A DNA stretch of 64,000 nt from Strix aluco (Eukaryota > Chordata > Aves > Strigiformes > Strigidae): contig NC_133955.1 of the NCBI RefSeq assembly GCF_031877795.1, forward strand, positions 3,596,001-3,660,000, given 5' to 3'. The notes under the pieces are model-generated. The model ran no database searches. It had not been told where the DNA came from and was given only the letters and a program-made list of their open reading frames with translations. The position numbers were made by a program, and so were the translations under genes. Of this stretch, positions 12,901 through 26,800 are shown one piece after another; positions within the stretch are counted from its first letter, which is position 1; each line of letters starts with the position of its first letter.

Positions 12901-14788
12901 GGGAAAGGACTTGACCTTATTTCCAGCTGTCCCTCCTCCAGAGCTGTGAGGGAAGATGACACAGTTTGGCGATCCAGCTGTGGCACGCAGCGTATGAGCC
13001 TTGGGCTTCATTAAAGCATCCTGCAAGATGCTCTAAACTAGGAAGGGTGAAATTTTCAGCACCCACTGTCTTCTGCAATGAGCTCTTCTAAAAAGCTGAC
13101 TTGCTATTAAAGCACCCAAAAAGAGCTTCATGCTACTAAAAATTCCTGCCCCTGGTAACAGACTACTCTGAAATACCAAGAGTCAAAGCTTAGCCACTTC
13201 TTGGGAAATGTCCCCCAAACTGTGTCCCCAAAGCACAAACTAAATCCATTCTGGTCTGACAAAGAGTTTAAGAAAATGATCTTCCCCACATCTGGTTTGA
13301 AGTTAGTACGGAACAGATCTGAAGGTGAGCAGGAAGGCTTTCAATTGTGTTTAACATAAACCAACTTCTTCCCTGCAATTCCCACATCGAGCCTGGTTGC
13401 AGCAGAGTTGGAGAAGATCTTTAATGTTACACCTCATCTCAGTGCAAAATTTCCACTACTTTTTCCATTCCCTCTTTATTCCACAGCTGAGTTTATTTAG
13501 CTACATCCTACAGACATTCCCATAAAGAGCCCCTTAACTGCTGCGGGAAATAATCTTTGAACTGCAAATCTTAAGGCCTCAGCTCAAAACACGATGGAAA
13601 TGGAGCCACCATTTAAAAGAAGGAGAGGTGAGGAGGAGCATCTCCCTGCCAAGTATTTTAGCACTTGAGCCTACCGGATACAGACACACAGCTTAGCCCA
13701 GCTTCATATTCGTTCTTTTCGAGATGCAGAGTTTGAATGAAAAATTCAATTTTGCTTAAGAAGAGAATTTTATCTCCATGAGCCAGCCAAGGGAGAGACC
13801 AGAGCCCTCAGCATCGTCCTGGAGCAAACACAGCAATCGATCTCGGCTATCTGAGGTCAAGGAGTTTGCTTCTTATCCTATTTTAACACCAACTGGGTCC
13901 AGGTGGTGGAAAAACAGAACAAATGCAGTTGGCCAAAGCTGTTGATTTAATTTCTATTTGTCTCCTTCAATTTTGTTCGATGCTGAACCTATTGTTTTTG
14001 ACACATCCCATGAAGGTGCTACACTGCTTTTCTCGGGAAGCACTTCTGTGCATTATCCAAGCAGAGCAAGCTCAGCAGTGACCAAATCCTTTCTGGTTCT
14101 TGCATTAATCTCCACTCTCTCCATTTTACCTAATAATCTCTGTGTTGCTCTATTTATACTGCTCTGCTGACCTCCAGCTATAAAGGCTCTCCTGCACTCC
14201 CCGTCTAGGAAAGCCAGGGATTAGACTTGTGAATTTTTCAGTCGTGCAGGCAAATACCCAGGTGATACGTTAAAAATCCTGGATTCAGATTCACATTCTC
14301 ATCTGTTCCTTTTTTTTCTTGCTTCTGGAGACTGACAGTTGTGTGAGCTGTGGGGTTTGGAGGACAAAACTGTCAGAGCAGCTCCCAGGCCCATCTGCAA
14401 AGGTGAGCTCCCAGGAGCGATGCCGGGGACGAAGAGCTGAGGATCCCCTGGGTGGCCTTTTCTCTCCTCATCTCAGACTGACCCAACCATAAACACATGC
14501 AAAGAAAATAAGAGGAAAAAAGACTATTTTTAGCCATCGCTGGGTGGATGGGAAGGTTTAGTTCTGAGGCTTGAAGACTGACCTTTGCGGGTCCAGGGAC
14601 TGAAGCTCAGCTGAGCATAACAAGTTCTTCCAGAAAACCTACTGCCCTTGGCTATTAGCTCTGCTTTAATGCAGATGCTATAGGACTCAGATCTCTGCCT
14701 CGTTAGTCAGGAAGTCTGTCCTTGGGGAGGCTGTGAAGACACACAGACACCCAGCCTGGTCCCTTTGCTTGCACGTTTAGACACCTCC

Positions 14789-14806
14789 CCACACACACAC
14801 ACACAC
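14789..14806. repeat. (AC)n microsatellite
   Basis: Nine AC units after 'cacctccccac'. A complementary (GT)n run lies 70-80 bases further on (about 14877-14891). Confidence 0.8.
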
Positions 14807-16375
14807 GATCCCCATCTCCTTCTCCGAGGCAACATGCTGAGTCCCAAAGCCTCTCGGCTTCTGCTTGTGTGCCTGGGGGTGTGTGTGTGTGACAAGCATG
14901 GAGATGTTTTCCAGAAAGCAGAAAACCTCACAGATTTCCCCGAGTCTTCCCCCAGACGCCTTCAGCTCCCAACTAGACTCTCTTACAGAGCCGCGTGCAT
15001 TAAAATCAGATGCAAATCTCTCCACTGCAGAAATATCTGACTGATACGAGCCTTTGTTCCTTCCCAGGCGTAATTGCAATTTGAGGAATGCTCTTCTCTA
15101 AGAGAAATGTCTATTTAACCTCTGCGTTATCTAGAGGTGGTTAAACTCCATATGTCCATCTGCAGCAGCTGATAGGGAAACACTGAAGGAAGCTGATACC
15201 ATCTTTCATTTCTCATCAGTAACCCCACGGCTAGCCTGCTGCCAGCCGGCTTATTTTCCATTGTACAAGGCACCAGCTGCATCCTTCCGGGTCCTAACAG
15301 CCCACTTTTATATCTATTCAAAGCCTGTCATTTCTACCGACATCATTAACGACAAGATTTGGGACAAAATGTTTTGCACCTTGGGTTTTTGTTCGTTTTA
15401 TAGTCACAGCTGGGAGAAGGAGGTTTGTTTTTTGCTTTGCAAAGGAAGCTGCTAGGAGAATGACAAGCCTTTGTTCTTCCTAGGGCACTCGGAGAATTGG
15501 CACTTCCAGAATTCAAGTCCTTAGGAGGCCATTCAGACCCAAGGCTGTTAAGAAAATTGATTATAAATTCCATTAAGCAAGTTGAGACGAACCGAAGCTG
15601 GCACTGTTCATTGCCAGCCCTGCTTGCCTCAAACCGACACTCCCAAAAGCCTGCGAGATCCAGGCACCAGCCTTGAGAAAAAAAACCTTTCTGCAAAAGT
15701 TCAGCAACGCAGCTGAACAGCCCCGACACAGAAACCCAGGCCCAATCCTTTGATTTGGCTCCCATATCTATGATATGTCTATGACAGTCATGCAGTATCA
15801 GGCAGCCTGGCTGTGGCAGAGCCTCCACCCAAACCCATCCACCCCTTCCCAGATTAACATCTTGCAAACTCTCTAGAAAGAGCTGGAAAACGAAGGGCAG
15901 CAAACAAGCAAACCCATGTCTTCAGTAGCGAGTCTGGCACTGGGATGAAGATGGGGCATGGAATGGCACAAACTGACTGCAGGGGATGCTCCGAGCTCCT
16001 GCCATGGACCACGCAGCAAGGAGAGGTTGTCCCTCCTTGCCACAAGTCCTGGCTGAGCACGAGATGTGCTTATAACTGCTGAAGAGCTTTCCTGGAGAGC
16101 TTGGAAAGCACTGCATCACCACCTATATCCAACACGCAGCCCCTAGCATGGTAAGGAGCCACCTCTGGGCCTTTTATCAGTCCTGCATAGACTGGGACAA
16201 TCTCTTCTGTGGGCTGGTGCTGGTAACCCCCACCACAGTAACAGCAGAGTGTATCCACCCTTACTGAACACCCAAAAGCCCTCCACCAGGCTCTGGCACC
16301 CAATGTGTCAGGTCTTGCCTACACACCTACTGAAAGACCACTTTTGTCCCAGAAAGCTACAGTTGAAAGTGCTAA

Positions 16376-16470
16376 CCTTGCTTCAGAGGTAGAAACTGAG
16401 GCACAAGGTTTCCTTCCGCAGCCTCATCTCAGGAACTACAAGCAGATCTCTCACATCTGACCTCAATGTC
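16376..16470 (-). repeat. MIR-like SINE remnant (minus)
   Basis: 'gaggtagaaactgaggcaca' at about 16386-16405 is the reverse complement of the MIR core phrase (tgcctcagtttc). It is followed by text consistent with a MIR body. Diverged; ends approximate. Confidence 0.35.
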
Positions 16471-16655
16471 CCTGCCACTAAACCACAGGCACCTCTCAGC
16501 CCATCAAGGCACACGCTTACAGACGCTGGGGGAGCTCATTTTGGTTGCCTTTGCACAAGGACAGCCGAATTCTCCCCATTTCCATCACTCATGCTGCAGC
16601 AGGATCCATTCCCAACCCCAGCGCCTGGCCAACCTCATCTCACCAGGTTTAATTT

Positions 16656-16781
16656 TTGCATTAAATCTGCAGTGATTGGAGGTTGCGGAGACAGGAAAGT
16701 AAAAAAAGGGGATATTGAACCTGGAAGCCCAGGCAGGGACCTCCACTGTTTTCCTTATCCTCATCAAAATAATCCTAACAA
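16656..16781. repeat. 126-bp duplicated segment, copy 1
   Basis: This segment recurs at 17632-17757 with about 3 differences in 126 bases (my own comparison). It starts at 'attaaatctgcagtgattgg' and ends at 'aatcctaacaa'. The unit contains complementary blocks (GGAGGT near 16679 and ACCTCC near 16738, flanked by CAGTG and CTG), so it could fold. Flanking bases of the two copies are unrelated. No known family was recognised. Confidence 0.85.
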
Positions 16782-17631
16782 CCAGGTGAGATGTGATGGG
16801 GGATGGGTGACACACCAGCATGCCTCTATTTTAAGGTGCTGCTGTGTGACTGCTGGAGAGGTGTTTTTCTTTTTCCAGATCTTCAGTGGCGTGAACATAG
16901 TGTCAGGGGGAAGGTGGAGACGGCCACCCCATCAGCGCGCAGTCACGCATTTAGCTGTGCGATAGGAACAATGCTCACATTTTCAACCTGAGTCACCACA
17001 GACAGATGGAGAAAGCAGCCTTCCCTTCCCATCCCTTCCCATCCCATCGCTTTCCATCCCAGCCAGCCCTGGGCATGGAGGAGAGCTTGGCATGGGAGAG
17101 CTGATGATTTCTCAGAGGTGAGAGAATCGAGTGTCCAGCAACACGCAAACCTCCATCACCCCTCGGTGTCACCGGTGCCTGATGCCAACATCTTCACCCA
17201 CACCCATCTGGCCATCTGGAGACCACCCCCAAAAGCTGCTTGCTAGGCAAGAGCTGATCTCAGTGCCCAGCTCAGAGGTGACCGCTCTGCTCCCATCCCT
17301 GTTCCAGCAGCTCTGTTTGTCTTTCTACCACCCCGCCAACACGCGGGCACACAGCTGAACTAATGGAGGGGAAAGGTATGTGCCCCACCAGCCCTGCCAT
17401 GAGGAGACACATTGTGCTGAGCTCCCTCCTGGCCGGGAGTTATTTGTCTTCTGGCATTTGGGAGGGTTATTAATACAGAAGCAAAACTAAGTAGACAATA
17501 AACCCACAGTGCTAGAGCAGCAGCACATGTTGTTTCAGGAAACTTAAAAATCCTGTCAACAGGGACTTCAGCCCAGTGGTGGCTAACCCCATTCTGTTAA
17601 GCAGGGTTGTATTTATTTTTAATAATAATTC
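16782..17631. other. Spacer between the two 126-bp copies
   Basis: No gene. It includes a short cattccc-type simple repeat at about 17023-17050. Confidence 0.5.
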
Positions 17632-17757
17632 TTGTATTAAATCTGCAGTGATTGGAGGTTGCGGAGACAGGAAAGTAAAAAAAGGGGATATTGAACCTGG
17701 AAGCCCAGGCAGGGACCTCCACTGTTTTCCTTATCCTCCTCAATATAATCCTAACAA
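17632..17757. repeat. 126-bp duplicated segment, copy 2
   Basis: Direct repeat of 16656-16781, same orientation, 976 bases apart, near-identical. It is preceded by an AT-rich 'atttatttttaataataatt' stretch and followed by unrelated sequence. High identity over exactly this span, with abrupt loss of similarity on both sides, points to a recent local duplication, gene conversion or an insertion of a short mobile unit. Confidence 0.85.
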
Positions 17758-20275
17758 GAAAAAGCTTGTCTCCCCGGCAGCCTGGCCTTTCATTTGCGGG
17801 GGGGGATCCACAAACCCTTTGGCAGACCCAATGCAGCAGAGGAGAAAGCCCCATACACTGACCTGCCTCTGATAACTAAGTAAAATCACATTTATGGGAT
17901 TAGCTCAGCTAATCCCTGGTAAATGCAGTTTTGTTGCACCATGTTTGGATTCAGAAAACAACCGAGCATAAAAAACAGGACAAAAACCAGAGGTGTGGAT
18001 ATTCGGATCCCGACAGGGAGAGGCTGGGAGGGCAGGTGATGGTAAACATTAAAATCCAGCAATCAACTAAAAATTGAGCCTAGGGGAGAATTTATGGTAG
18101 ATGAAGGTAGTTGAGGGAAGGTTTCAGGGCTGCTGCCTTTACACCTGGTCGTGCATTTAATGCTCAACTCTGTGACAGCCTCATAGAGCAAAACAAATGG
18201 GTCTGAGGGCTTCATTTTAGCTTGGACTGGACCCCAAGCCCACCAGAAATCTGTTCAGATGAAGCTGTTCCACCCAGTGAGACGCTTCCCCACCTCCTCA
18301 TGGCACGCCTCGATGAGGAAACCCCGCAATGCTCAGTACCCCCCCGTGCAGCTCTGCTGCTAATGAGAATGAAGTTAATAACTTGGCTGATGGACCAGAC
18401 ACCCCAGGGATGTCTCCAGTTCCCCTCTACGTGCTCCAACACCTCCTGCTCTCTGCCGTACCCCGACCTGCGCTTCCCCCGTAAGGAAACCCACAGCAAG
18501 GGATGCTCCTTGCCCATCTCAACACCAAGGCTCACAAAATGGAAAGAGCGTGACGCCATCCAGCACGTCCACTGCCACATGAAGAATTCAAATCCCTTCT
18601 GCAGGCACGGCTGGATGTGTTTCAAACCCCATGAGACCTCATCCCAGACAGTGCTTTCCTTTCAGGCCTGCAGCAACTCATTCTCTTGCTTTAACGTGAC
18701 TTGACATGATTTCCTTTTTCCCAGGTACACTGTCTGTCTTTTCCTCTCTCTTTCTGGTTTCTTGATCGCTGCAAAGCTGTCAGCCTCATCCCGCTCTGCG
18801 GCAGGGGCTGGCCCAGCTGTTTGGAGAGGACAGAGCTCTGCAATACCAGAACATATCGGGGATTTTCACAGGAGGGAGAGCTACAAGATACTGGTTTCTT
18901 CCCTTTAATCGCAAGAGGAGTCAGCCCATGCTCTCAGCTTTCCCACAGGGCCAGCTCTTCAAGGAGACTATGTATTTCTACAGCACCTTGCACAAGGACA
19001 CCATGAATCACAGCTAAATCGCAAAAAAACCCAGACCCTACAGATTTTAATGCAAAATAGGGTGCTGAGTAGCTGGAGAGACCCTGCCATACTCTGCTGT
19101 TGCAACCACGGAGGTGCAGGGTTACACACAACAACCCAAGACTCATGACCTGTACGGCTTGAGATTTACTTTGAAGACAAACACCTCTCCCAGCTCCCAT
19201 CCCCTTTGCCACGTCCCTTCTCAGCAGCAACAGCCTGGCGAGCTCAGACTCGGCGTGCCAGATGGCGGACCTTCAGGCGAGCAAGCATGGTTGGATTTAA
19301 TGTGCTGAACAATCACGTAGAAATCCTGGGCCCAGATCCTACATCTGCTCTGATAGCCCGACGGCGCCTGCAGCCAGCCTCTGCGGGGTTCCCTGTGTGT
19401 AGGGAATCCCGGCACAACACTGATACCCAGGGTGGCAAGAGAAAACAAGGCTCAGGCAGGGAAATCGAGCTATTCCCATAAAGGGACCTTGGAGACATAC
19501 TATGGTAGTCTCGGAGCTCATTTAAGTGACACGTGGGGCCACCAGCCAGCGTCAAGGCCATAAAACAGGGCTGGGTTGCTCTGCTCTGGCAGAGGCTGTT
19601 TATCAGTGCCGCGACGCAGTCGGGCTCGGGTAAGGCTGGAACAGCCCCACTGCTCTGCACCCCGCTGGACAGCAGCGTGCCGCTGACCCCCCAAACCACA
19701 CCTGCAGTGCCCACAGCCAACGAGCACCCAGGCCACAGCCAACACCTGCGCTTTCGTGCTCTGTGTATACGTTTTCTAGTCCACTGCAGCAGAGCAGAAA
19801 AGTCCCAGGAACTCCAGGTCTGGCGTCCTTCCAGCGTGCCGGGAGACCCGTCGCAAAGGGAGGGCGATGGAGTTGTTGTGGATGCCGAGTGTGGCAGGAT
19901 CCTTGATGCAAGCTACAGCGTGCTATCTTTAGAAGGAACACATGCTATGCTCGATTCCTTCTGCTCTATTTCCTACATGAAACCCTTCACGGTGCACGCT
20001 CGCAGGGGCACGGAGGGAGGAGGGGGTTCTCCATGTCCCACAGCTAGTGCTAACAAGACCAGTCAATGAGCACCAAGCAGGTTGGCATTTAAGCCATGAT
20101 ACCATAATGCATCTCCTCCTGCTGAGGACTTTGTTGTAAATTTATGAAGAGCCACAGGAGCACGTCAAGCCAGTGGGACACAGAATGGAGCCGCCTTCTG
20201 CACAGCCACCCTCACCACCCGCAGCCACCTCCAGGGGCAGGAAGGCTGGTATAAGCCAAAGACAGGGAAGGGATC
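17758..20275. other. Non-coding DNA, no gene seen
   Basis: Open frames of up to about 178 codons are present on both strands, but none has recognisable domains or splice framing. Confidence 0.45.
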
Positions 20276-20824
20276 TCACCCCTGTGCTCGGCACTGGTGA
20301 GGCCGCCCCTCGATGTCTGGGTTCAGTTTTGGGCCCCTCACTCCAAAAGGGCCATTGAATGACTCGAGCGTGTCCAGAGAAGGGCAACGGAGCTGGTGCA
20401 GGGTCTGGAGCACAGGTCTGATGGGGAGCGGCTGAGGGAACTGGGGGGGTTTAGTCTGGAGAAGAGGAGGCTGAGGGGAGACCTCCTGGCCCTCTACAAC
20501 TCCCTGACAGGAGGGTGCAGAGAGGGGGGGATGAGTCTCTTGAGCCAAGGAACCAGCGCCAGGCCAAGAGGGAATGGCCTCAAGCTGCGCCAGGGCAGGG
20601 TCAGACTGGCTCTTAGGAAGGATTTCTTTGCAGAAGGGGTTGTTGGGCGTTGGAATGGGCTGCCCAGGGCAGGGGGGGAGTCCCCATCCCTGGAGGGGTT
20701 GAAGAGTCGGGTTGACCCAGCGCTGAGGGATCTGGTGGAGTTGGGAACGGTCAGGGTGAAGTTCATGGTTGGACTGGAGGAGCTTCAAGGGCTTTTCCCA
20801 CCGAGATGATTCTGTGATTCTGTA
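20276..20824 (+). mobile_element. CR1 LINE 3' fragment (+)
   Basis: Diagnostic CR1 phrases are present in order: 'gttcagttttgggcccctca', 'gtgtccagagaagggcaac', 'ctggagaagaggaggctgag', 'ggaatgggctgcccagggca' and the tail 'gattctgtgattctgt'. The CR1 3' end finishes in ATTCTGTG-type octamers. This is a 5'-truncated, non-functional copy of about 550 bases. Long frames across it on both strands are shadows, not genes. Confidence 0.93.
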
Positions 20825-23800
20825 TAGAGATCCATCCTCAAACTCGTAGTCCAGCACCCAGGCTCATCCAAGTCGAGGAGCTGGCAACTTCCATCCTTTC
20901 ATATACTCACAAATATCAATATTTTAGTAACAGCTATACAAGCCTGCCCTATGGAAGTCTATAGGGCCAGTACATCTCTGCTTCAAACTATTACCTAGGA
21001 AATCATGTCTGCTTGGGGTCGGTGCTGTTAAGTGAGGTCCTTAGAGCAAGTTTCTCCATCCTTGATAGCGATGAATTTCAACACCCTCAGGCTGGTGTCC
21101 AACCTCTGCTTCCTGGTGGAGTGTTTTCACTGTTAGACTCTGCTATAAATGGGACAAAATTGTATTGCCTGCCTTGCAGAGTCTGCAGAAAAAGTGCTGA
21201 TGGTTTTTGTGGGATTTGGGTGTGATCTCAGCCTTTTACCTCATGGTCCTCTTGAGACTTAGTCATACAGTGCCCTGGTTTGCAAACCCCAACGAGGTCA
21301 ATGCAATGGAGAAGGTCTGAGCTCAGACCAGCCAAGACAGCTTCACCATTTCCCCTAGATTTCAGGGACTTTCATGCTTTATGTGAATCTGTCCCCAAAA
21401 CCCATATCAGGAGTAAATAGCAAGCATTTGCACCACCTGGGAAGGGGGACAGGAGAAAGAAATTCCCCTCTGGGGGACAAATTAAACCCTAGTATAGCCC
21501 TGAAGGAGAAAAACAGGGAGTGCAGAGACACCCAGACTGTCCCTGTCCACATGCTCCCGTCTCTGAAAGTCTTCTCAGTCTGCCCCCACCCCTGGGGGTT
21601 ACAATCTAGCCAAACCACGTGAAGCAGAAAGAAAAACGTTTGGCAAGGAGTCGGAGGCTGCTCTTCTGGGCTGCCAAACCTCATCAGAGCTGCCTGCAGG
21701 CAAAGCGGGGCTCTGCCACCTCGGTGCAGCGTCGCACACAGCCACCCACCAGCCCCACCGCGGCTGCCCCACCAGCCTCCAGGGCAGGAGGAGAATACGC
21801 TGCCAGCTGAGGTGAGCAGAAACTGGTCAATACACTTGGCTCCTGATGGACCCAAGGCAGATTTTTAACAGCAAGACCATTCTCTCTATTTAAAAAAAAA
21901 AAACCAAAAAAAACCAAACTAAACAGAGAGATGGGGCATTTATTGTCTTTAGTGAATCAATACCACACTGGTGCATGATTTATCAGAGGGGTGACAAGGC
22001 TGTCACCCATAATAACCTTGCCTGCTGTGTGCTGACAGTCACCCAAGGCGGGAGCAAGCGCGCAGCCCCTGCTCAGGCAGGGCTGGTGGACACAAGGCTG
22101 ACTGGTGAGACAGCTCGGATGACTTCTGGGCCACTGCATCAGCAGAGGGGGTGCAACCATGGGAGTTTATTGCAGTGAGAGAGCGGCTCAGCAGTTTAAA
22201 TTCCTCTTTTGCAAGACGTTGCTCATTGCAAGGCACCAGCTCCTGTTTCCTTTGCACAGGTTAAGAGAGAGGGAATGTGAGAATCTCGCAAATGAATCCA
22301 AACTGCCCCAATAAGGGAGGAGCAGCATCCATCCCCAGTCCTGGCAAAGAGGGAATTTGTCTCCTCTGCTCCCCAAAGTTGTGCACATAGAAGGAGTGCT
22401 GGGGGCTTAGTGGTTCTCCTGCTCTCTGGGCATCTGGAGCACAAGTGCAATACACCCCATTTCTCACTGAACCCGGGAGGGATGGGGAAAAGCACAAGGC
22501 TCCTTGCAGATATTTATTTCTCCTTTCTAAGAGGAACAAGAACAGAAAAGCCCCCCTCAGTCTCCTGCAGCAAGCAGCCCAGCAGACCCGCTGGCCAGGC
22601 AAGCAATTAACACATTGTCAAGGAAGCAGGAGAACAGCCCTAATGACTCCAACCACAGAGCAGCCTCTGGCTTCTTCCCCTTTGTTTTGGAGCCAAAGGA
22701 AAACAGAGGAAGGAGTCACTCGCCACTTGGCCAAAGGTCCAATTCGACTTGATCACATCAACGCAAAGCAGCCTGATACACCCCGAACGCCAGGCTGAAA
22801 TGGATGGGAGGTGGCTGTGGCCAGGCAGCCGGGGGCTAGAGGCAAGACGAGGAGCTCTCCTCTGCCTCTGCTCTGCCAGGGGACATTAGAAAAGGCCACT
22901 CTGTCATCCCAAAATGTTCAGCTATGCCTCCAGCCAAGTGGGGTTGCCCTGACATTTCTTGCAGCTTCCTCCACCCACCATCAGAACTCCAAAGGGATAA
23001 AAACAAAGTCTGGAGGTAGGAGGAGAGGAATCATTTCTCAAGGCATTTCTACTGAAAATTACTTAGGGAGTTCTGGTTTTAAATCTCTTCCGGCATTGAG
23101 GAAAGCAGACAGGGGACCTGGGAACACCTAGCGCTGGCTGAACCTCTTCTCGTAGAGGCATCTCGATCCACTTTGTTGCTGGCCTTAATGCCACGATCCT
23201 GCTCCAACTGATACAGAAACCCCAGCTGGGAATGGGATTTCAGACTGGGACTTTCAGTCTCTGCAGGAATAAAGAGATTTTAGACTGCCTCACAGGGCCT
23301 GAGCACCATTCACAGGCATCATCAGGAGCAGGATGGGGGGAATGCTCACACTAGACTGGGTGCTCCGACCCTTTGCACATCAGCAATAATAAAAATCAAA
23401 AAATAACAGAGCCACAGAGGGAAGTGTTAAGCCCCTGAGACAGGGGAGACCACAAACCAGGGCTGGCTTTTTAGATGGCACAGCAGCGGGTTTGGCTGCT
23501 TCTGCCCAGGAATGCACTTGAACTCGACTGAAACAAGGAGGAAAAATTAAATGGGGGGGGGGGTGGGTGGGTGGTGGTTCATTAAATATTCATATGAAAA
23601 AGCATTACTCTCCTTCATAAATAACAAAAATGTGTTCCTCCTCAATTAATATGCATCACTACTAACTTCTCTAATGAAGCCAAGCTCTATCCCAGGAACT
23701 GAACACTAATGCTTTCTGTCAGCAACACGCAGCAGCACTCTCAGATTATTTTTCGGTCTTTTATTTTTTCCTGATTTTCCTCCCAAGCTGGTAGTTCTCA

Positions 23801-26800
23801 GCTTGTATCTGTCCTGAACAGCAGAAGCTAAGGACCCATAGCCACAATATGTAAGAAAGAGCATCACACTAGAAATACAGGAGCAATCACACTGCACCAG
23901 GCGGTGCTACCCAGCCCTGGTGGGTTGGGTTTTTCCCTTAACTAGGAGTAGAAGCAATCCCTCTTGCTGGCCTATATTTAGACTAGGATATTTAAAGATG
24001 TGAAAAGAGGAAGACACAGGAATCCCCCTGTGGGAAGAGGCTGATATCAGAAAAGAGGAAGGTTGAGGGGGGGCAACATATACCCTGTATTTCGCACGGG
24101 TGGATGATTAGCAGATGATGCTGCTGAGGTCCATACCCAGACACTGTGTAAACCACCTCAAGGCAGAGCTGAGCTCCACCATGCACCACTCGAGACCCTC
24201 GCACAGCAGGGCCTGGGACACGCCCGGGGCAGTTGCGGGCTCATCCCTGAATGCAGCTGGATTATGCGGATTATGGGTCAGCTGAGACTCTGCTTCACGT
24301 CTCCCTACGGGTCCTTCAGAAAGGTCCTTGACCAGTTGCTTGCTTGAATCCTTGCTCTGCATCCTCACACCATCTCTCCCAGAGTCCTTTCTGATTGCCT
24401 AGATCTGTCCTTTCACAAAACACCAGTACACTGTCCTTGCTGCCTCCGGCAGCGCTCTGCCCTCACCACGGAACGCAGCCAGGCAACACCACCGTCTCTC
24501 GCCTCCCGAAGTGCTGTCTGTCACCGCCTGACTTCAATCACTGTCATCTGCAACTTGCGCTAACGGGGCAGGCTGTGAACCAGGGCAGCGGGCTGCGGAC
24601 ACGTGTGAGCACTAAGCTGTCCCTCTGCAGGGACAGTCACCTCCAGGCAGATGGAAAGGTAGCTCCTTCCAGAGCACCAGCAAGACTCAGCTGAGCTGGG
24701 CTGTCAAAGTCTTTAAGCCCTGGAGATCACAGCTGCTCTGCATAGGTTCACTGATGTCTCCTTAAACCACCGTGTGCATAACTCACAGGGAAAACTGCAG
24801 CATCCTTCCTGGGGGTCACAAACACCCATTGCTTCGGCTGCAAGGAGTTGACTTTGACAGACAGCGAGCGGGGAGGCCGTGCCCGACAGCACATCACTTG
24901 GGTCACTGCTCTCCATTTCCATGGCTGCTCTGTCCACCCTCTCCAGCAGCCCCAAAAATGGCTGAGATGTGATTTTAATGACACATTGCTGGCCCCACTC
25001 TGTGTCCAACTGCAGGCAAGAGGCAGAGAGCCAAATGTCAGCACTAACAGTCCTTCCAAATGGGAAATTTGGGGTCTTTGTAGTCAAAGAGCAGACGATG
25101 GACCCCGTGCAGCATGAAACCCATGAGCAACTTCTGAAGCTGCCGTGCTGGTAACATCCTCCTCCTCTCTCAGCTCCAGCCCCAGGGAGGAGAGCCGCAA
25201 AAGGGGGAGCAGAGAGGAGTGCAGGAGCCAAACCAGCTCACAGCAGCTTTGGAGATGAGTATTTGAGTGAGTTTCCCCATTTAACCCCTCAAAATCAGGC
25301 TTGCATAGCCAAAGAATGAGGCATAAGTCTAATCCCTACTGACAGTTCACACTACACAGTGCTTATGACACCACAGTGCCAGAGATTGCACGAAGAGACA
25401 AAAAATAGTCCCTGGCTTAAAACCTCCTTACACAGGTCTCATTCAGGAGCACCTAGAATTGATGGATCCCAAACCTTCTTTCACCAGGCTGGCCAAAACC
25501 TTGTATCTGCTTGAGAGAGCACGCGACGCTACACAGTCTGAGAGCCAAAAGCAATACTTCTAATCCTGCATTAACAAACATGACTCACCCATTTATTTTC
25601 ACTGGTATGTTCATGGTTATTTTAAGCTTTGTCTAAAGAATGCCAGCTACTGTATAATAACTGGATGAAAGATGGCAGTGTTTTTATTTTGCTTTACAAC
25701 TAAAGATTTATTTTTAGTTCCTTTAAAAAAAAAAAAAAAACAAACTGAAGAGTGAAACTGGCCTGTAAATTATTTTAAACACTTTAGTGCTGATTTCCTA
25801 AAGCAGATCCACACAAGCAAGTCCCACCTCCAGTCACCACTAGAGAAAACTGGTAGCCCAGGTGCCACCAATCCTGGACCCAGCTCTGCACTTCCCTGGG
25901 AATCAGCCTGGCTGCCAGGACATCCCAGGCAAATCCCACCTCACAGATGAGGGCTTAAGGGTTAAGACTTCGCTTTGCAAAATGTTTAGTTCAAGCCCAG
26001 GTCCAAACAGCCCTGCTGCGTTTCCCCAGCCTCTTCCCAGCACTTAAGCAGGGTAAGATTAATTCTTGGCACGCTGGATCCGTCCTTGCTCTGCTCCCCG
26101 TGGTGCCGGTTTGCAACCCGGAGCACTCCCCACCCAGGGGCTGGCCGGTGCTGCCGTGCGGGGTTACACCATAAGCTGGTTTCGGGCAGCCGTCTGCTCA
26201 GCGCGGTTCACCATCTGCTCCCGCGGTGAGTGGGTGGGGGGGTGTTGTCTAGGGGTTGTGGGCGGCGGGGAGGATGCGAGTCAGGACTCCGGGGCTCTAT
26301 TCCTATACACAAATCAATGGAGGGGAGCGTAAATATCCAAGGTTGTCCTCTCTGCTTCAGAAGTGGGGAAAAAAGGAAACCAACACACAGCACCCATCCC
26401 AGCCCTGGAGATACATTACTGAGTAGTTAAAGCCCAATGTTCAATGAGCTTGTTAGGAAAAGAGCAGGAGTGAAAAGTCAGCACTCCCAGCTTCCTTCTC
26501 CTTGTCAAGATTCAGACACTCATTTGATCCCCAGCGCTGGGAGAAGGGCTGCCTGCGGCTCAGCTGGAGTCTGTAGAAAAGGACAAGCTGGGACTGCTGG
26601 CTGCTTCTCCCTGTGGTGTCAGACACACGGCTTGTCTCAAAACGCCCTGGACACCCTGACAGGAGCTGGAGAAGTGCGGGTTCAGTGCCTGTTTGCATGG
26701 GTGATGACTTTAGTTTTGCACATAGAAATTCTTCTTACAGCTTCCTCGATGCTGGCAAACACAGAGCGCCCTCGGGCCAAGGCCGGTTGCTTGGACCCAG

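Larger units (their letters stand above)
9091..16375. other. Non-coding DNA, no gene seen
   Basis: Open frames up to about 185 codons (15346-15903, minus) occur, but they lack family resemblance, splice-site framing and codon character. A MIR-like phrase ('tatgtggccttgggtcaggc') lies at about 9182-9201. Simple sequence includes poly-A at 9885-9906 and (AC)n at 14789-14806. The region is AT-rich in 10.7-11.7 kb and 13.0-14.2 kb. Confidence 0.45.

Noticed and set aside
15346-15903. 185-codon minus-strand frame
   Set aside because: No family resemblance, no start context or exon borders, and it overlaps other random frames.
20276-20857. 193-codon minus-strand frame and 137-codon plus-strand frame
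   Set aside because: Both lie over a CR1 3' fragment; the frames are by-products of the repeat.
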